Below are positions 1-11,300 of a stretch of 64,000 bases of DNA, piece by piece (the stretch's first letter is position 1; the number at the start of each line of letters is the position of its first letter). The position numbers were made by a program, and so were the translations under genes. The notes beneath the pieces are model-generated. The model saw only the letters and a program-made list of their open reading frames with translations, made no database searches and had not been told where the DNA came from. Origin of the DNA: Porites lobata (Eukaryota > Cnidaria > Anthozoa > Scleractinia > Poritidae); the NCBI GenBank assembly GCA_942486035.1, contig CALNXK010000152.1:640001-704000 (forward strand), read 5' to 3'.

Positions 1-2
1 TA

Positions 3-1120
3 GAAGTACCATTTAGATTTATTTCTCTAATCGATAAATTAGCGGCTTTGTGAGATGTAAGATCGTGGATGATTTGCCACGTTTTACGCGGGTCGCCATT
101 AGTTTCAGTAAACTTATTGTTGTAAAATAACTCTTTAGCAGCTTTAATTTCAGTATTAACTTTGTTACGCATTCTTTTGAAATTGGCCCATTCGTGCGGA
201 TCATTCGACTTGATTGCTTTGATCTTTAATGTGTCACGATTATGCATGCATTCTTTCAAATCAGCAGTAATTCACGGAGAATTTTTAGATCTAACGCGCT
301 TAATTCGAATTGGAGCATGTTTGTCAACAATCTGTAAAAATTTGGTTTTCCACTCTGTCCACATTTGGTTGGGATCAAGAGCTGGAGCCAAAAATTCCCA
401 GTTCTCATTGCAAATATCGTTACGAAATTTGGCACAAACAAGACTGTGATCACTAATACTGATATGGGCGACTCCAGAGCAGACTACCTTCTCAGGACAA
501 TTTGTATAAATTAAATCAATCAGAGTGGATGATTTATCTGTTATCCGAGTAGGATCAGAAATGAGTTGGTGGAGGCCATAAATATCAGCAATATTTATTA
601 GCTGACGGACATTGTTGTCGTAATTGGTTGAGGCCATATCGGCATTCATATCACCAAGTAGGAAAAATTCAAGATTTGTTAGGTCAAGTCTTGCAATAAG
701 ATTTTCCAAATGTGAGAATAGCCCAATTGGAGAGTTAGGAGGCCTATACCAATTGACAACAATAAAAGGTTTAGAGGTCGGCTTGCGAATTTCGATACAC
801 AGGTTTTCAAGCTCGTCAACATTGAGATCCGTCCGCACGGAGAAATTTATTGTTGATTTAATATAAAAGCATATACCTCCGCCACCATCGCTAAGCCTAT
901 CTCTTCGAATTAATTCGTAGCCACAGATATAAAAATCAGAGTTATTATTAGACACGTCTAGTTTAGTTTCCTGAATAGCAAGAACATCTAGGCACTTATC
1001 GGCAAGCAAAATTCTAATTTCATCAATATGCGTGGAGAGTTTGTTAACATTTAGTGAAGCTAACTTAAATCCTCGTTTTGAAGGAATGTGATTGTTAATA
1101 ATGGATCTCTGCTGATCCAA
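3..1120 (-). pseudogene. LINE ORF2 (APE-type endonuclease and start of the linker), one in-frame stop, cut by window edge
   Basis: This is the second ORF of a non-LTR retrotransposon. The first 282 codons (1120 to 272) form an apurinic-type endonuclease that nicks target DNA: an LNVNKL start strand, catalytic Glu in IQETKL, NWYRPPN, GDMNAD, and the closing SDHS. A TGA at 274-272 ends the frame. Reading straight on in the same frame gives ITADLKECMHNRD and a further ~80 codons to the window edge, in the position where related LINEs read PWIT, so the TGA looks like a Trp codon mutated to stop. The reverse transcriptase should lie beyond the left edge. ORF1 lies just upstream on the same strand. 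The element is probably inactive. It belongs to the CR1/L2-like group judging by the ORF1 esterase; exact clade not decidable here. Confidence 0.5.
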
Positions 1121-1204
1121 AATTGATTGAGTCGATATGCAATTATTGTAGCTATTGATATGAGATTCATAACAATCAAGACGATCGGCATTCGAGGAAA
1201 CAGT

Positions 1205-1768
1205 TCAATGATGATTAGCTTCCTTGGCTGCTAAACATGATGCAAAGTTTTTATTTAATAGTTCGTTACCTTGTTTGGTTAAATGTAAACCACCTCTGTT
1301 TAAGACTTTCTCCGTGATGTTGGAGTGGCGAACCAAAGACCATTGATGCTGCTTGGAATATTTAATGAGGAGCTTGTTAACAGATTTTACTGATTCTTTG
1401 TGGGCATCTTTGCGCGTAGTTAACTCAGATAATCCAACCTCGGCTCCACAGGTAAATTGAATGGTCTTGGCAAGATCCACAATAGCGTTTGTAATATCAT
1501 CTGGTGCCTTGGATTTTAAATCATTGGTCCCGATATGTAAACAAATCCTATCTGGAGCATTATCGATCGTTGGCTGGATATAAGACTTCATGTCTTGTGT
1601 CGTGGCTCCGCTAAAAGACTTCACTACAACTCGTTGGTTGGTAGAGACGATGAGCCTATTAAAGGCTCCTGGCATTTCTGTTTTTTTTTCCTTGTAGCTT
1701 TGAGAACAGTCAGGCATTGAAAGCGGTAACAAAATAGTGATCCTTTTTTGGTTATGTTTAAAGAACAC
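1205..1768 (-). pseudogene. LINE ORF1 with SGNH/GDSL-esterase-like domain
   Basis: 187 codons. Motifs match the SGNH hydrolase-like ORF1 of cnidarian CR1/L2-type LINEs: SFSGATTQDM (Gly block), LHIGTNDL (Asn block) and a C-terminal GGLHLTKQGN with the His. The Gly-Asp-Ser block expected just before is not seen in this frame, and the N-terminal ~50 codons look unlike the family, so the 5' end is probably frameshifted or truncated. It is followed 85 bp downstream by the endonuclease ORF on the same strand. The role of such esterase ORF1s in retrotransposition is not settled. Confidence 0.5.
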
Positions 1769-1772
1769 TTTA

Positions 1773-1816
<44 letters not shown>
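1769..1816. repeat. (ATT)n microsatellite at the 5' end of the LINE
   Basis: About 15 perfect ATT units directly abut the 5' end of the minus-strand LINE; a short AT-rich imperfect tail follows to 1835. Confidence 0.5.
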
Positions 1817-1837
1817 GAATAATAACAATATTATTCC

Positions 1838-1890
1838 AAAGTAGGTTGAGTTTGATTGTCCGGGTGAACGGATCAAACTCAACCTACTTT
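1838..1890. repeat. 53-bp perfect-stem hairpin
   Basis: AAAGTAGGTTGAGTTTGAT is followed after a short loop by its reverse complement (ATCAAACTCAACCTACTTT). The structure resembles a small foldback MITE. It lies between the LINE and the last convertase exon. Confidence 0.5.
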
Positions 1891-1959
1891 TGAAAGACTC
1901 CTGGGTTCAAACGTTTCACAACAATATTATTATCATTATTATTGTTGTTGTTGTTCAAT

Positions 1960-2009
1960 CTCGTCCCCAGGGCGCTTTTTTAGCCCGGGAAAAGCGCCCT
2001 GGGGACGAG
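1960..2009. repeat. GC-rich hairpin
   Basis: CTCGTCCCCAGGGCGCTTTT pairs with AAAAGCGCCCTGGGGACGAG across a ten-base loop. It lies 60 bp downstream of the convertase stop codon. A foldback MITE is likelier than a transcription terminator in this genome. Confidence 0.5.
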
Positions 2010-2069
2010 GATAGTTGTTGTTGTTTTCTTGATCTCCCCGGCTAAGTCGATAAAAGAGCTCACTGTTTA

Positions 2070-2358
2070 CTAACCATAATCGCCACCAGCCTTTAATGTC
2101 CAGGTTCCTCTTGGATCCTCGCCCCAGTGATGAAGAGTCAAAATATTCCAGTTTGTAAGGTTAGTGGAGACGCTTTTAAATCTATCGAACGGCCGGTGCT
2201 GAGTAAGACGAGACACTGTTCCATTTGGCGACTTTAAGGACAGTAGCAAGTCTCCTCTGGGCCAAATTTGGAGGTTGACTCTAACAAGAACATGTTCCAG
2301 AAAACCAATTCGTTCCTTGCAGGAGTTATGCAAAATCTCGATTTTAGATGTAAGGGGC
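2070..2358 (-). CDS. Convertase exon 12: P domain, ends at TAG
   Basis: 289 nt, CTCTTAG acceptor. LEHVLVRVNLQIWPRGDLLL, SPNGTVSRLTQHRPFDRF, LTLHHWGEDPRGTWTLKAGG match the P/Homo-B domain. The frame stops six residues after WTLKAG, before the usual G-x-L-x-x-W-x-L-x-x-x-GT strand. Reading the GTTAGT that overlaps the stop as a donor would allow a further exon beyond the left part of the window; a poly-C tract (2427-2457) lies in the preceding intron. Confidence 0.5.
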
Positions 2359-5300
2359 CTAAGAGAGAAGCAGTGAGAGAACAGTGTTTGCGTAATGACT
2401 TAAATGTCTGGTCCAGGGCACCCCTGCTTCCCCCCCCCCCCCCCCCTCCCCCCCTGTGAGATGATTCTTTCAAGTCCCTATCATTCAGGTGGCGAAAACT
2501 CGCAAATCCGAAGAATCTACAAGCAATAAATCTTTTCCAGCTATTTTGTAGCCTTCCTTATTTTCCAGTAAAACACTCGTGTCTATATAATAAATATATA
2601 TATTTTATTATATTTCTTTTTAACTCCTAGGCACCCAGGTTACGCTGTGCGCCCTGTGTAGCTTTTTCACCTTTTAGCATCCAGTTGATAACTCGGCATA
2701 ATAATAATAACTAACAAATTATAAATTAACCAAAAACTAACGTACTTGACGTAGCTGCCTAGGTATTTTTGCACTTCACAATGCATTTGTTTCGGTACAT
2801 TCTTCCATTTCCTTGCAAAGTTGACCATTTGAAGTGCGTCCATTAGCCCAAATCCCAAATAATTGCTTACTACAAAGTAAGAGAAAATAGAAGAGATACA
2901 CAGTCTAAAATAACTAAAACGAACGAAGGCAAAACCAGAAACGAAAGCTTTTCATATGACAAGCAATCCTCAAGGCTGAATGGGTCACTCCGGTTTCGCT
3001 GTATCTACCGTCAGGATTATCAGTAAGGGCTGTTCTGGCGGAAGCAGTCTTTGGTCATTTTTTTCCAGCTTCCCGTGAAACATCGGACAGTTAAGGTGGC
3101 TCGATGGGGTTTTTCAGGGTCAATACCTCTTGAGTTTGAGCATTAACTAAGTCGCCATTAACAATGATTTGGAAAAATTACCAACACAGCTGTATTAGAT
3201 AAAGAAAAAAAAATATTATGATCAAGGTTACAATGACATTGGAGTAGTCATAGCAACGAAATGACGCCACTACCTATTTTACTTGCAGCCGTATTTCTCG
3301 GCACTGGGATGTGTTCTTTCAAAATTGTTCAAGGGACATTTTTCCTCGAAGAGCCGCCTCGATCTATCAGAGCGTTATCAAGATATTGTGGGAGTGAATT
3401 TTTTTATGAATACAAATAAGTTAAAACTTAGCTTAGACAATCTTGAGTTTGGCCGTTATCTGTAAAAGAAACGAAGCGCTTTTGAAATGCAGTCTCATCT
3501 CATAGTAGTTTCAATCTTTTTAAGAACCTGTGTGAAAGATAATGAAAATAGCTCCAGCCGATTCCCAGACAGAAGGATTTGATTAATATGTATCGAAGCG
3601 CTCTTGTTAGCGGTTTGTAAACAACAGTTTTAGTCTTAAAGCGAATAATTTTGAAACCGCTCGATAGATTTTTCAGATTCTCGAGAATAACCGTCGCCTT
3701 ATACGACCTTTGAGCTTCAAGATGATTCATATATTGTAATTTTACTAATTGTAATTCTATTGAGTATTTTTTTTGTAAAATACGGGCTACAATTCGCTAA
3801 CTTTTTGCCGAAATTTGGTGTTTAAAAGCTAGAGCCTCTCAGTATTCAGGGGTATTGTTTCTAGCCTGCGAAAACAGCCGTTTCTTCACGCTCCTCGCCG
3901 CTTGGGACGTTTCGCGAGGAGGAACGTCTGCGACTCAGCGACAGAAATTCCACATTGAGGACGTATATTAACGTTTACATAATAAATCTGGTAGTTATGA
4001 GGTTCCAAGAGCAAATTTGACCAATTTAACGTTTCTCCTGGTCGATTTTGGTAAAGTGTTGTGTTCATTTGCGAACGAGATCCAGCAAAACTCGAACGCT
4101 TCTTCTAGAGAAGAATATATTCCACAAATATTGACTGTTTTGGTATAGATTCATCGCGTCTATATTTGACCTTTGTAGCCCTTTGTCTTGTGTCTGTCAT
4201 TCCTAAACTATGGCTAGAACAATATAACTGCTCCGACGTCCAATCAGCGCTTATGACCGGATTCCGAATTTTACGTCAACAGTATGGAATTTCTGTCGCT
4301 AAGTCGCAGACGTTCCTCCTCGCGAAACGTCCTCCAGCGGCTATGAGCGAGGAGAAACGTCTGTTTTCGCAGGCTATATAGTCTCCAAGTTTCATATTTT
4401 CGTGGACAACAATACCTAACATTTCTGTATATTTTAAATTCATTGTTAGTTACCGCTGTTCGCGTGAACATACAACCTGTAAAGGTCTTTTGTTCACCTG
4501 TTATCAAAGTTTTTCCATGAAAAAAGCGGAGTAAAAAGTATAGAAAGAAAGAGCTAGCCTCTTAATTTTCTTTTATATAGCGAAGTTATTGGGCGAGAGG
4601 AATTCACCTTTACTTCAGGCAATAGCTAGTCTGGTATTCTTAAAGTCCTTAATTTTTGTCTTACATTTTGCGGGCAAGAGAAGAAGGCCGAAAGCTTGGC
4701 CAGGTACACCAGCTAACAGCTTCAAAAAATAAATAAGATTGCTGGAGGATTCTTTCTGACGAGTTTGCAGTTTAAAGCTTCGGATTTCTGCTCTTGTATG
4801 ATTTCCTAATAAAAATTAACAGAATTCCTTAAATGTTGAAAATGCTTTGTTGTTGTCAAAATCCAACGCTTCATCAAACGTCAGAAGGTCCCGAAAGCGT
4901 TTCGTTTCCCCCAAAATTATGCCATATGATATTGATCACTCACTAACTTTACTAGATCGGAAGCATTTTAAAAACAGATGGAATCAAAAAAGCACTGAAA
5001 AATGTTATTCTATAACTGTTTTGATGAAGAACAAAGTCCCTCCTTCGTTCCATTCAATCTACCATGAAATGAGAAAGTCCTTAAATCCACCAAAAGGTAA
5101 AAATTACATTTGAACCGTTAGCTTTTCTTTATTGTTAAGGCCAATTAGAAGAAAATAATTTCTTTACGGATTATTAAGGACATAAAATATAACAAAAGAA
5201 TGTTGTGATATTAAGAAACGCGGCAAACAGTCAGCCACATTCAATAATAAATTTGTTAACTCTTTTGTTTCCTCTAACCTTTCAGCCCAGCGCCATTTTC

Positions 5301-8300
5301 AACCATATCAGGCGGATTCCTTCCAGCAAACCTTGAACTTCTAACAATGATGTGTTGAACGTCGCGCCACGTCAATTTTTTACTGAAACAAAAAAAAAAT
5401 CACTGCTTTTACTAAGGGCGCATGCATACTTGCGTTAATTTTTTTGTACATTTTCCATTGTTGCTCGGTATCTAATAGCATTATCCTTATAATTTTATCT
5501 TGAAAGAATCCTGTGAAAGACAGAATCCACTTCATTATAAAGGCGTCCGGTGCGGATGTGTCTCGCCGAGCTTTAGTTCGACTCTCACGCATAAAAAACA
5601 AGGGCTACTTATTTAAACGTACCTATATTTACTCGAGATTGAGGCTAAGGCCCAGTTTATTGTCAAGGGTCACCTGCCTGGCCAAGCTACCCTGGGCGAG
5701 CCCGCCCAGCCGGGTCACTCTTTTGTGATGTTAAGGTCATCACCCACGCAGCCGCACCAACTCTTCTCCATATAAAAACCTTGGCTCACCAAGCCGGAAC
5801 AACTCAATCAAGGTGAGACAGTCATGTGCGAGCGCTGTTCGTTCGAGCAAAGGAATCAACCTTTTTCTCACATAAAGGTTCGCTAACGTTGACTCGGCTT
5901 GGAGGGTGACCCTTCTACTCGGGCTTGTTTTCGCCATATGAACATGTAAACATGCGTCTTTGCTGCTTTCATTCAGGGTCCATGTTTTACTCGAAACTGG
6001 ACTGTTAGGCCCCGGTTCATACGCCGTACCTCGTATGACCCGAATGGAATTTGAATTTAGTCAGACTCAAACTAATTTAAGAGCCGGCTGAATTGATTCA
6101 GATGCCGTAGTTCACATGAACTTCATTCATTGAATTCAGATGCATGTAACTAAAACGAGGAAAAATGAGCAGGGAACGAGTACTGGGAACAGGAAAATGA
6201 AAAGTGGGAATAAATTGCGGGAATTGGAAATGAAGTTCCTGATAGGGCTAGGGTTCAAGTTGGGATTTGTTCCAATTTTTAATTTCCCCGTTCCTTCCCG
6301 TACTCGTTCCCCGCTCCCCGTTCCCCATATCAGTAACATTCAATTCAGTTCGGGTCATGTGAAGTGGGGCGTCTGAATGGGGCCTAATTAGAGAGCTTGA
6401 GCAGCCACCACGAAGATGGCAGTAAGGAAGTCAAAGAAAAATTATGAGTAAGACAACTCTGCACGTGCATGATGCTTAGCTTTTTGTTGTATTTCTTTCA
6501 CTTCCACAGCGCGTCCACTGAGTAACTTCCTACTTAATGTGACGGTTTTACGGAAGACATGAATACTAGATGTGGAGCTTTCATTCCTATTTTGAGATTG
6601 AATATAGTGTTTTAGAGTTCAGCTCCAAGAAAGTTCCCATACATTTGACAAATTGAGAGAGGATAAATAACCGCGATGAAATTTTATAAAAAGAACACAA
6701 GTATTTTTTTAGTGACGTTTTAACTGCCGTTGTCCTCATGGTTGCTTAAGCTTCCTATTACCGGTTGTTATCTTTGCTACTTTTGAAGTAATCCGTTTAT
6801 ACACTTAGTCATACTTGGCCTCAAGGGTGAGTGCGATCAATCCTGACGCCATTGCATTCGCGGCAGAGCTTCCACCAAAATAGTATTCACATTTCCCATT
6901 CTGACCAGCGGTAACCTGCAACGAATTGTTATTAACAAAGAAGTGCGATTAATACCTCTTGTTAGCCGACTTCAAGTTTGAGATCTGTACAGTGACTCAA
7001 AGACCGAGTTTATTTATTTATTTATTTTTTTTGGTCTATGGCCCAAGCGGGAAGCACGCAGGCCATAAATCGATAGGAAAAAAAGCGACGGTCCGTAATT
7101 TACAGTACGGACCAGAAAAACAAGGCTTACAACACGCGATATAATAAATATTTTATTACTAACGCTTAGTAATAAGATATTTATTTTATCGCGTCCTGTT
7201 CGGGGTACCGGATAGAAAGTGCAGGTCAAGCGATTTGGCGGTCATTTGACAGGCATCAGAAAGTGAAAGTTTTCATTGGCCCAAGAAAACAATAGCACAA
7301 ACTGAACGCTTTGAAAGTACCACTGTAAGTTTTAGCTACCTTATGTGACGTTGGAGTCTTTTGAAAAGTAAACACTGTGTCTGGCTCGAAATTGCTTCCA
7401 TCTTTCCTTCGTTGGTCTTTGAGAAAAAAAAAAGCTACAGGGACTCGTTTCTCGAAAGTCCCGGTAACGAAATATAAAGTATAAGGGCGCGGATCCTGGC
7501 TAGCAAATTACTCCATTTTGTTTCATTAACTGATGGTTTTATCATGTTAGATGCAAAACTATTGAAACCTCTGTCTTGCATGTAAACAACGACATCTTTA
7601 CGGGCCCGTTAATTATCGGGGCTTTTGAGAAACGGGCCCCCGGTGACTAAAAGCTTGTCAAGATCAGGTGCAGGCACGTTTGTTAGTCGACGGAACCGCC
7701 CGTTTTTCTCTAGCAAAACATCTCGGCTCTCTGCCAGTCCGGTGTCGTCTTCTAACTGTGTCTTGCGATTTTTGACCGGACTGGAATCCTCTTCTTTGCT
7801 AAAATTACGATTCAGTTTCTTCGTACGCTTCGCTCTCAAATAAACGCGTATTAGCAAATACGTATTAGAAAACCGAAGTTAACACCCTAGACCTTAGGGT
7901 TTACAGACACTAATACTCTCCACCTTATTTTCGAGATAAACAGATTTCGAGCTGCAAAATAAGTATTAGCTTTTGACATTTTGGTCCGTATAGCTTTCGT
8001 TATATAGACCACCTGACCAATCACAGGGCGAAAGCAGACTTAGTCATATAATAATTCCATTTACGGCAACAGAAAATGAGCGTTTTTGTGTTTTCAAAAC
8101 TCTTGTTCAAAAGAACAAAAAATTCAAGAAGTTGGATATGTTAAAGAACCGAAACCGAAATAAATTCTACAGACAGTAGTTCCAACATACGTCAAAGAAT
8201 TGTGGTCCCTTAACCCTTAAGGAACTTGCTGTATTTTCAAGATTGAAATCCTGACTTACCACGGGGTTTTTATCTCCAAATGAGTCTCTGCTATAAGCAA

Positions 8301-11300
8301 CCGCCATTATGCCAGGGCAGCGTTCTCCATAATAAGGCACTGATCCGTCTCTATTGACACTCGAGATAGCAATAGTATAAATACTGTTGACATAACCATT
8401 GTACGCACAGCTGTCTTTTGCTAATATTCCACCGTTACCAGCCGCAAACACAAATATAGATCCTCTTTTTTTACGTCCCTATAGAATAATGCACATTTAT
8501 CGGCTGTAAATACCATAGTGATGTCACTTTAGTGTAAAACGCTCGACTGCAACACAAGCGTATTACTCCAAACATGCCCGTAAAGAAGTGAAAAGATTGT
8601 GTAAAAGTTTAAAGTAACTTAAGTTCAGTATAATTTGTAGAGTTTAAGCACCAGGTTTAAGGCAACGACGACAAATGGCGGAGATAGATACGTGATAAAC
8701 TGAATTTTCTTTGACATTTTTCACCTTCGCCGTTTGTCGTTTGCCTTGAAGAGTTGACTTAAAACGTCAGTAAAATCTTATTTATTTATTTATTTATTTA
8801 TTGTTAGCTGTCGCATTCATAAGGGATCGTACAACTGTATGCTTCAATACAACGTTTGCCATAAAAGGACTGTTAAGAAAAGAAAACCGACTTTCTATGA
8901 ATACTGTAAACTGAGATATATATACGTCGAGCTTTAGGACAAGACGCAGTGATTCTCGATGGCAAACGGAAAGCAACCGCTTGCCGTTTGCCGTAAACGT
9001 GACGCTTAAAAGCTCTCTATCATAAGAAGAACAAAGCACATTGTCATCTTGCCTCTTTCGCTCCTTCCTCAAGTGTGGCTTGAGTTGCCCTGCCTGGTCC
9101 TTTTACTAGAAAACCTCTATCATCAGGCCCCCAGCTGTTGGAGTATATATCAATGTAGTCGCGGTTAAACATTAGAGCCTTTGCTTCCTTCATATCAGTT
9201 GCCATTTCGTCCTTGAATAAGCGAATTCCTAAAAGCATTTAAATATAAAGTTCCAAGCTTGTTTTAGGACTAGATTGACCGGGGAAACTGCATGAGGTTT
9301 TGATAATTTGTATGAAAGATGTGGTCGTTTACGTTAAAAGCTAAAAGGAATTTCTTCATTGGAATTAAGACTGTCATTATGGCGCAAACGTACTGAAATA
9401 AATCAAATATTAACCAACAATGCAGAGTCGTTGTAAACTAAAAACAAGAAAATCTTAAGTCTCTGTTTTAAAACAAGGCTAATTGCGAAACCTCATTAGA
9501 TATAGAGGAAAATACATAATTCTACTGAAACTAATCCAACCGACATTTTGACCAAAATCATTATAGAATGTTCAAAGACAATATTATAAAATCTAGGCGA
9601 ACTAGGGAGAAACTAATGATTTAGGTCTTTCCAGCACCTATAACACAGTCAGACGTAATTCACATTTACCCAGAGATCAGGCCACGTTCTGGTGATTTAG
9701 AATCCAATGACGCGATAGCAACGAGAACGCCGCTTAAAAAGTGAATTTACATTGTTTCAGTCTTTATCGCGATTATTCCTACCCACTTGCTTTGTCAAAT
9801 GTACGCGAACCCTCCTGACTAAATAATGAAAATGAGCCTTACTATCCCGACGCGGTTAGTAAAAATTTCTGTCATTGAAAATCTTACACCTGTTTCTTTT
9901 TTGCACACCGTGATTGTGTTTTATCTCGATCAATATATTGTTCTAAAAGATACGCTGACAGCATAATCGAACAGGACGAAAAACGCGCATTTCACAGAAT
10001 TCAAGGTAACGAGGCCTTTTTGGGATGGGCAGATCTGGACACAGCCTAAATATATATCTTTTGAATTCCAAGGGACCATATCAAAGTTCAGAAAGCGAAA
10101 TAAAATTTCGTCGTTGCTTGTTTAAGGTGATGTTAAACGAGACGATTCGCAACGACGATTTTTAGCGCAACACAGCGTTCTCCAACATTTTTTGAATAGT
10201 TACAACATTGTTCCAACATTGCCACGCTGTGTTGCGCTAAAAATTGTCGTTGCAAATCGTCCCGTGTAACATCACCATTACGTTCTCCATAAAACACGAA
10301 ATTAGGCATTTTCACGTCGTAGTCGTGCAAACACGACTAAAAGAAATGTACAACAAAGCGTGATGCACGTGCAAAGTTGTTGTTTTGCTTATTAAGGGTG
10401 CGTTTCTGTACCAAAATCCACATCCGAATTTTAGTCCGAAAACGGATCTTTCGTTTCTTTACTAAAATCCAAAAACGGGTTATTGATCCAAATGATCCTC
10501 AACGGAGGTGGATTCTTTGGATCATATCCAAAACCGGATACTTTGGATACATAGTCCGAAGAGCTTCTTTCCTACGGATCCGAAAAGAGTGAACACTGCC
10601 AGCGGTGACTCGAAACAATTTTAATGCATACATCAGCTGTTTGACTACACTGCTCATCTCAGTCCGGTCATTTTTTAACCCGAGCAGGAATTAAACGATC
10701 CGTTTTACACGTTTTATCGGAGTGGTAAAATGGCAATGCAATCAGAACCTGCATTGTTCTAGTTCACAAGGACAAAACTACTACACAACTTCGCCGGCGT
10801 GTCTTGCAAGACTTTATTTTTCGAGTACATATCTTATTGCAAGATTCGTCTTCATTTGTCCCGTCCAAACTAGTATCCTTGAGATAATCGTCAGAATACA
10901 ATGAAAGATCAGCAAACTTGCAACACTGTTAGTAACCGTGGATAATGTGGGTCGTTTCTAAAATCCTAATGATCCGGATTTTTGATCTGATCTTGGATTT
11001 TAGTAATGAAACGCACCCTTTTTAAACCTATCGTTTTCTAGCCGTTCTCCTCGCCGTCGCGTCGTTGAATCTTTAAGTCCCTAATTTCAGAGAGGGGGGA
11101 GCCGGGGCACGATAGAAGAAAGAAAACTGAAAAGGAAAGGAAACGTTAAAAAAAAAGGATTTATCTCAACTGCGATCTCTCTAGAAGAAAACGGTTTTAC
11201 ATTTCTCCTTAACTTTACGGTTTGTTTGTTACTGTTAGCCTTGCGCATTTAAAAGATTGCCTGGATTAATACTTTAGTAGACTGCAAAACAGTCGGGTTT

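Noticed and set aside
2234..2473. Frame with a poly-Gly run
   Set aside because: Produced by the poly-C tract; the same region holds convertase exon 12 in another frame.
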